Shown one piece after another: positions 56,591 to 58,291 of a DNA stretch of 58,291 nt (positions are counted from its first letter, which is position 1; every line of letters begins with the position of its first letter). The notes under the pieces are model-generated. The model made no database searches and was not told where the DNA came from. It saw only the letters and a list, made by a program, of their open reading frames with translations. Made by a program: the position numbers and the translations under genes. The DNA comes from an uncultured bacterium (lineage in GTDB: Bacteria; Verrucomicrobiota; Kiritimatiellia; RFP12; UBA1067), in assembly GCA_900547945.1 (NCBI GenBank), contig URIT01000005.1, positions 1-58,291 of the forward strand, written 5' to 3'.

Positions 56591-56654
56591 AACTTAACCA
56601 CTTAACTACTTAACCACTTAATCACTTAACCACTTAATCACTTAACCACTTAAC
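56591..56654. repeat. Eight-unit 8-bp tandem repeat between gltB and gltD
   Basis: Eight units of ACTTAACC, ACTTAACT or ACTTAATC, exactly 64 bp, starting 20 bases after the gltB stop and ending nine bases before the gltD ATG. Same unit and same copy number as 11618-11681. Confidence 0.95.
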
Positions 56655-56663
56655 CAATCTCCC

Positions 56664-58028
56664 ATGAGCCGCATTCACGACATCTACCGCGACGTGGACG
56701 AACGTCGCCACGACTTCCGGGAAGTCGAACGCCGCCTACCGGCGGACGACATCCGCCAGCAGGTCTCGCGCTGCATGAACTGCGGGCAGCCCTTCTGCCA
56801 TGCCTACGGATGCCCGCTCGGCAATCTCGTCCCCGACCAGAACCGCGCCGTCGCGGACGGCGACGACCATCGCGCCTACGAACTTCTGAGCCGGCATTCC
56901 GACTTCCCGGAGTTCACCGCCCGCGTCTGCCCCGCCCTCTGCGAGGCGAGCTGCGTCCACCAGCTCGACGAGGAATCCGTGATGATCCGCCAGTCGGAAA
57001 AGCACATCATCGAGACCGCTTTCGCGAACGGCTGGGTCAAGCCGCGTCCGCCTGCGAACGAGAACGGGAAGTCCGTCGCCGTCGTCGGCGCGGGTCCTGC
57101 GGGGCTTTCCGCCGCCGTCACGCTCCGTCGCAAGGGTTGGAAGGTGACGGTTTATGAGAAAAACGCCAATATCGGCGGACTCCTCCGCTACGGCATCCCC
57201 TGCTTCAAGCTCGACAAGGCCCTCATCGCGCGCCGCCGCGCCCTTCTCGAAGCCGAGGGCATCGTGTTTGTGACGGGCGTCGAGGTCGGTACGGACATCT
57301 CCGCCACCTACCTCCGACGCGCGCACGACGCCCTTGTCCTCGCGATCGGCACCCCTGCGGCGCGCGACCTGAACATTCCCGGACGCGACCAGGACGGCAT
57401 CCACCTCGCGCTTGAATACCTCTCCCACCAGAACCGTCTCGTGACGGGAGAGGTTGTGTCCACGCCCCCCACGCTCAACGCCCACGGCAAGCGCGTGCTC
57501 GTGATCGGCGGCGGCGACACGGGCTCCGACTGCGTCGGCACGGCAATCCGCCAAGGAGCCCGGAAGGTCACGCAGATCGAGATCATGCCCCGTCCCCCGG
57601 ACATGCGCAGCCCTTCCACGCCGTGGCCGCTCTGGCCCTACCAGCTCCGCACGAGTTCCAGCCACCATGAGGGATGTACGCGGCGCTGGAACCTCAATTC
57701 GCTCCGCTTCCTCGGTACGGACGGCGCGGTCACCGGCGTGGAGGTCGAAACGGTCAAGTGGACGTTCGCGCCGAACGGCAAGCCGCTCACGTTCGCGTCC
57801 GTCCCCGGCACGCAGGAAGTCATCGAAGCCGATCTGGTCCTTCTCGCGATGGGTTTCACGGGTGTCCCGAAGGATAACCCCATCCTCGCCCAACTGGGCC
57901 TTGCGCTCACGCCCCGCACGGCCCTCGTCTCGGCCCCGGAACGGAACATCTTCACGGTCGGTGACTGTGCAACGGGGGCTTCCCTTGTCGTCCGCGCCCT
58001 CGCCGGCGGCAAATCCCTCCCACTCTGA
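56664..58028 (+). CDS. gltD: Glutamate synthase small subunit
   Basis: 454 residues. The N-terminal cluster-binding Cys motifs are CMNCGQPFCHAYGCP and CPALCEASCV, the FAD motif is VAVVGAGPAGLSAAV and the NADPH motif VLVIGGGDTGSDC; the C-terminal FTVGDCATGASLVVRAL closes the FAD fold. It passes electrons from NAD(P)H to GltB. The usual C-terminal helix after that motif (GRxAAxxID type) is missing: the chain ends AGGKSLPL, about ten residues short. No Shine-Dalgarno sequence is visible; the 64-bp tandem repeat lies directly upstream, so translation may depend on coupling or an unstructured leader. Confidence 0.95.
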   Translation: MSRIHDIYRDVDERRHDFREVERRLPADDIRQQVSRCMNCGQPFCHAYGCPLGNLVPDQNRAVADGDDHRAYELLSRHSDFPEFTARVCPALCEASCVHQLDEESVMIRQSEKHIIETAFANGWVKPRPPANENGKSVAVVGAGPAGLSAAVTLRRKGWKVTVYEKNANIGGLLRYGIPCFKLDKALIARRRALLEAEGIVFVTGVEVGTDISATYLRRAHDALVLAIGTPAARDLNIPGRDQDGIHLALEYLSHQNRLVTGEVVSTPPTLNAHGKRVLVIGGGDTGSDCVGTAIRQGARKVTQIEIMPRPPDMRSPSTPWPLWPYQLRTSSSHHEGCTRRWNLNSLRFLGTDGAVTGVEVETVKWTFAPNGKPLTFASVPGTQEVIEADLVLLAMGFTGVPKDNPILAQLGLALTPRTALVSAPERNIFTVGDCATGASLVVRALAGGKSLPL

Positions 58029-58070
58029 GGTCCATTTCCCGCCCATTCCTTCCATGTTTCACCCCACAAG

Positions 58071-58110
58071 TGCCACCTTGGTCACGCCAACCAGGGTGGC
58101 ATGTTCTTTT
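58071..58110 (+). terminator. Rho-independent terminator after gltD
   Basis: A 12-pair stem (TGCCACC and TTGGT with ACCAG and GGTGGCA, one G-U pair) and a 7-base loop, followed by TGTTCTTTT. The remaining 58111-58291 is a CCATC-rich low-complexity stretch and then AT-richer sequence; I see no gene in it. Confidence 0.85.
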
Positions 58111-58291
58111 CCACCATTCCCATCCTTCATCCCCCATCCACCATCACCCATCCATGCACACAATCCCACCACGGACACGATGATTGGATTTTACGCGATT
58201 CTCCAGATCCATCATTATCTTACGCATAAAAATCTTATCCGCCTCTAACGGAATCGCGTCCTCCCCTGCTCCCGTTCGCGATTCGGTGGCA

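Overview
The window looks like a chromosomal piece of a GC-rich, Gram-negative member of the PVC group, most likely a Kiritimatiellota/Verrucomicrobiota-type bacterium. The signs are lipid A synthesis (LpxB), a Bacteroidota-like three-subunit succinate dehydrogenase, a PEP-CTERM exported protein, and many large secreted glycoside hydrolases and SGNH esterases. This assignment is inferred from content; no 16S gene is present. No transposase, integrase or CRISPR array was found.

Layout. 1-9.1 kb (minus strand) is a housekeeping run: an SGNH hydrolase, dnaE, ybeY, lpxB, a polyprenyl-phosphate glycosyltransferase, a UbiA-type prenyl-phosphate phosphoribosyltransferase and folC (cut by the window edge). 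Several of these genes overlap by ATGA or GTGA. 9.2-14.7 kb holds tRNA-Pro, queE-queD-trmB-thioesterase, a Tat-exported Gfo/Idh oxidoreductase, a small HAD phosphatase, coaC and tRNA-Val. 14.8-17.9 kb is a single secreted protein with three esterase-type domains. 18.0-21.0 kb carries a DegT aminotransferase, nth, a YkgJ-type protein, a low-molecular-weight tyrosine phosphatase and a PQ-loop-like membrane protein. 21.0-24.5 kb is sdhCAB. 24.6-30.7 kb encodes a secreted thioredoxin-fold protein, a 46-residue exported peptide and a GH78-GH5 fusion. 30.7-33.3 kb is ACP, short-chain dehydrogenase, NeuD/PglD acyltransferase, HAD phosphatase and a DUF721/DciA-like gene.

33.4-38.4 kb is an accessory island. 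It has a candidate structured RNA, a tandemly duplicated pair of small secreted unknown proteins around a transglutaminase-like gene, a PEP-CTERM protein, gene remnants and copies of a palindromic interspersed repeat. 38.4-51.5 kb looks like a glycan-degradation locus: a GH39-like/GH50-like fusion, a glycerophosphodiesterase, a GH130/GH43-like propeller enzyme, a DUF5107-TPR protein, an orphan gene flanked by tandem repeats, a XylR-type regulator and a sugar-phosphate isomerase homologue with a signal peptide. 52.2-58.0 kb is gltB-gltD (glutamate synthase) with a terminator.

The most striking pattern is in the promoters. Nine genes have an extended -10 box (TGN plus TATAAT, TATACT or a close variant) ending only 6 or 7 bases before an ATG, which predicts leaderless mRNAs. 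Other genes use the same -10 type with a normal leader and Shine-Dalgarno sequence. Genes inside operons are mostly joined by 4-base start/stop overlaps. Also unusual are two tracts of exactly eight 8-bp units and two tracts of four 7-bp units that place stop codons in every frame at gene ends, and an interspersed palindromic repeat that has entered coding sequences, including one C-terminal to a PEP-CTERM sorting signal.
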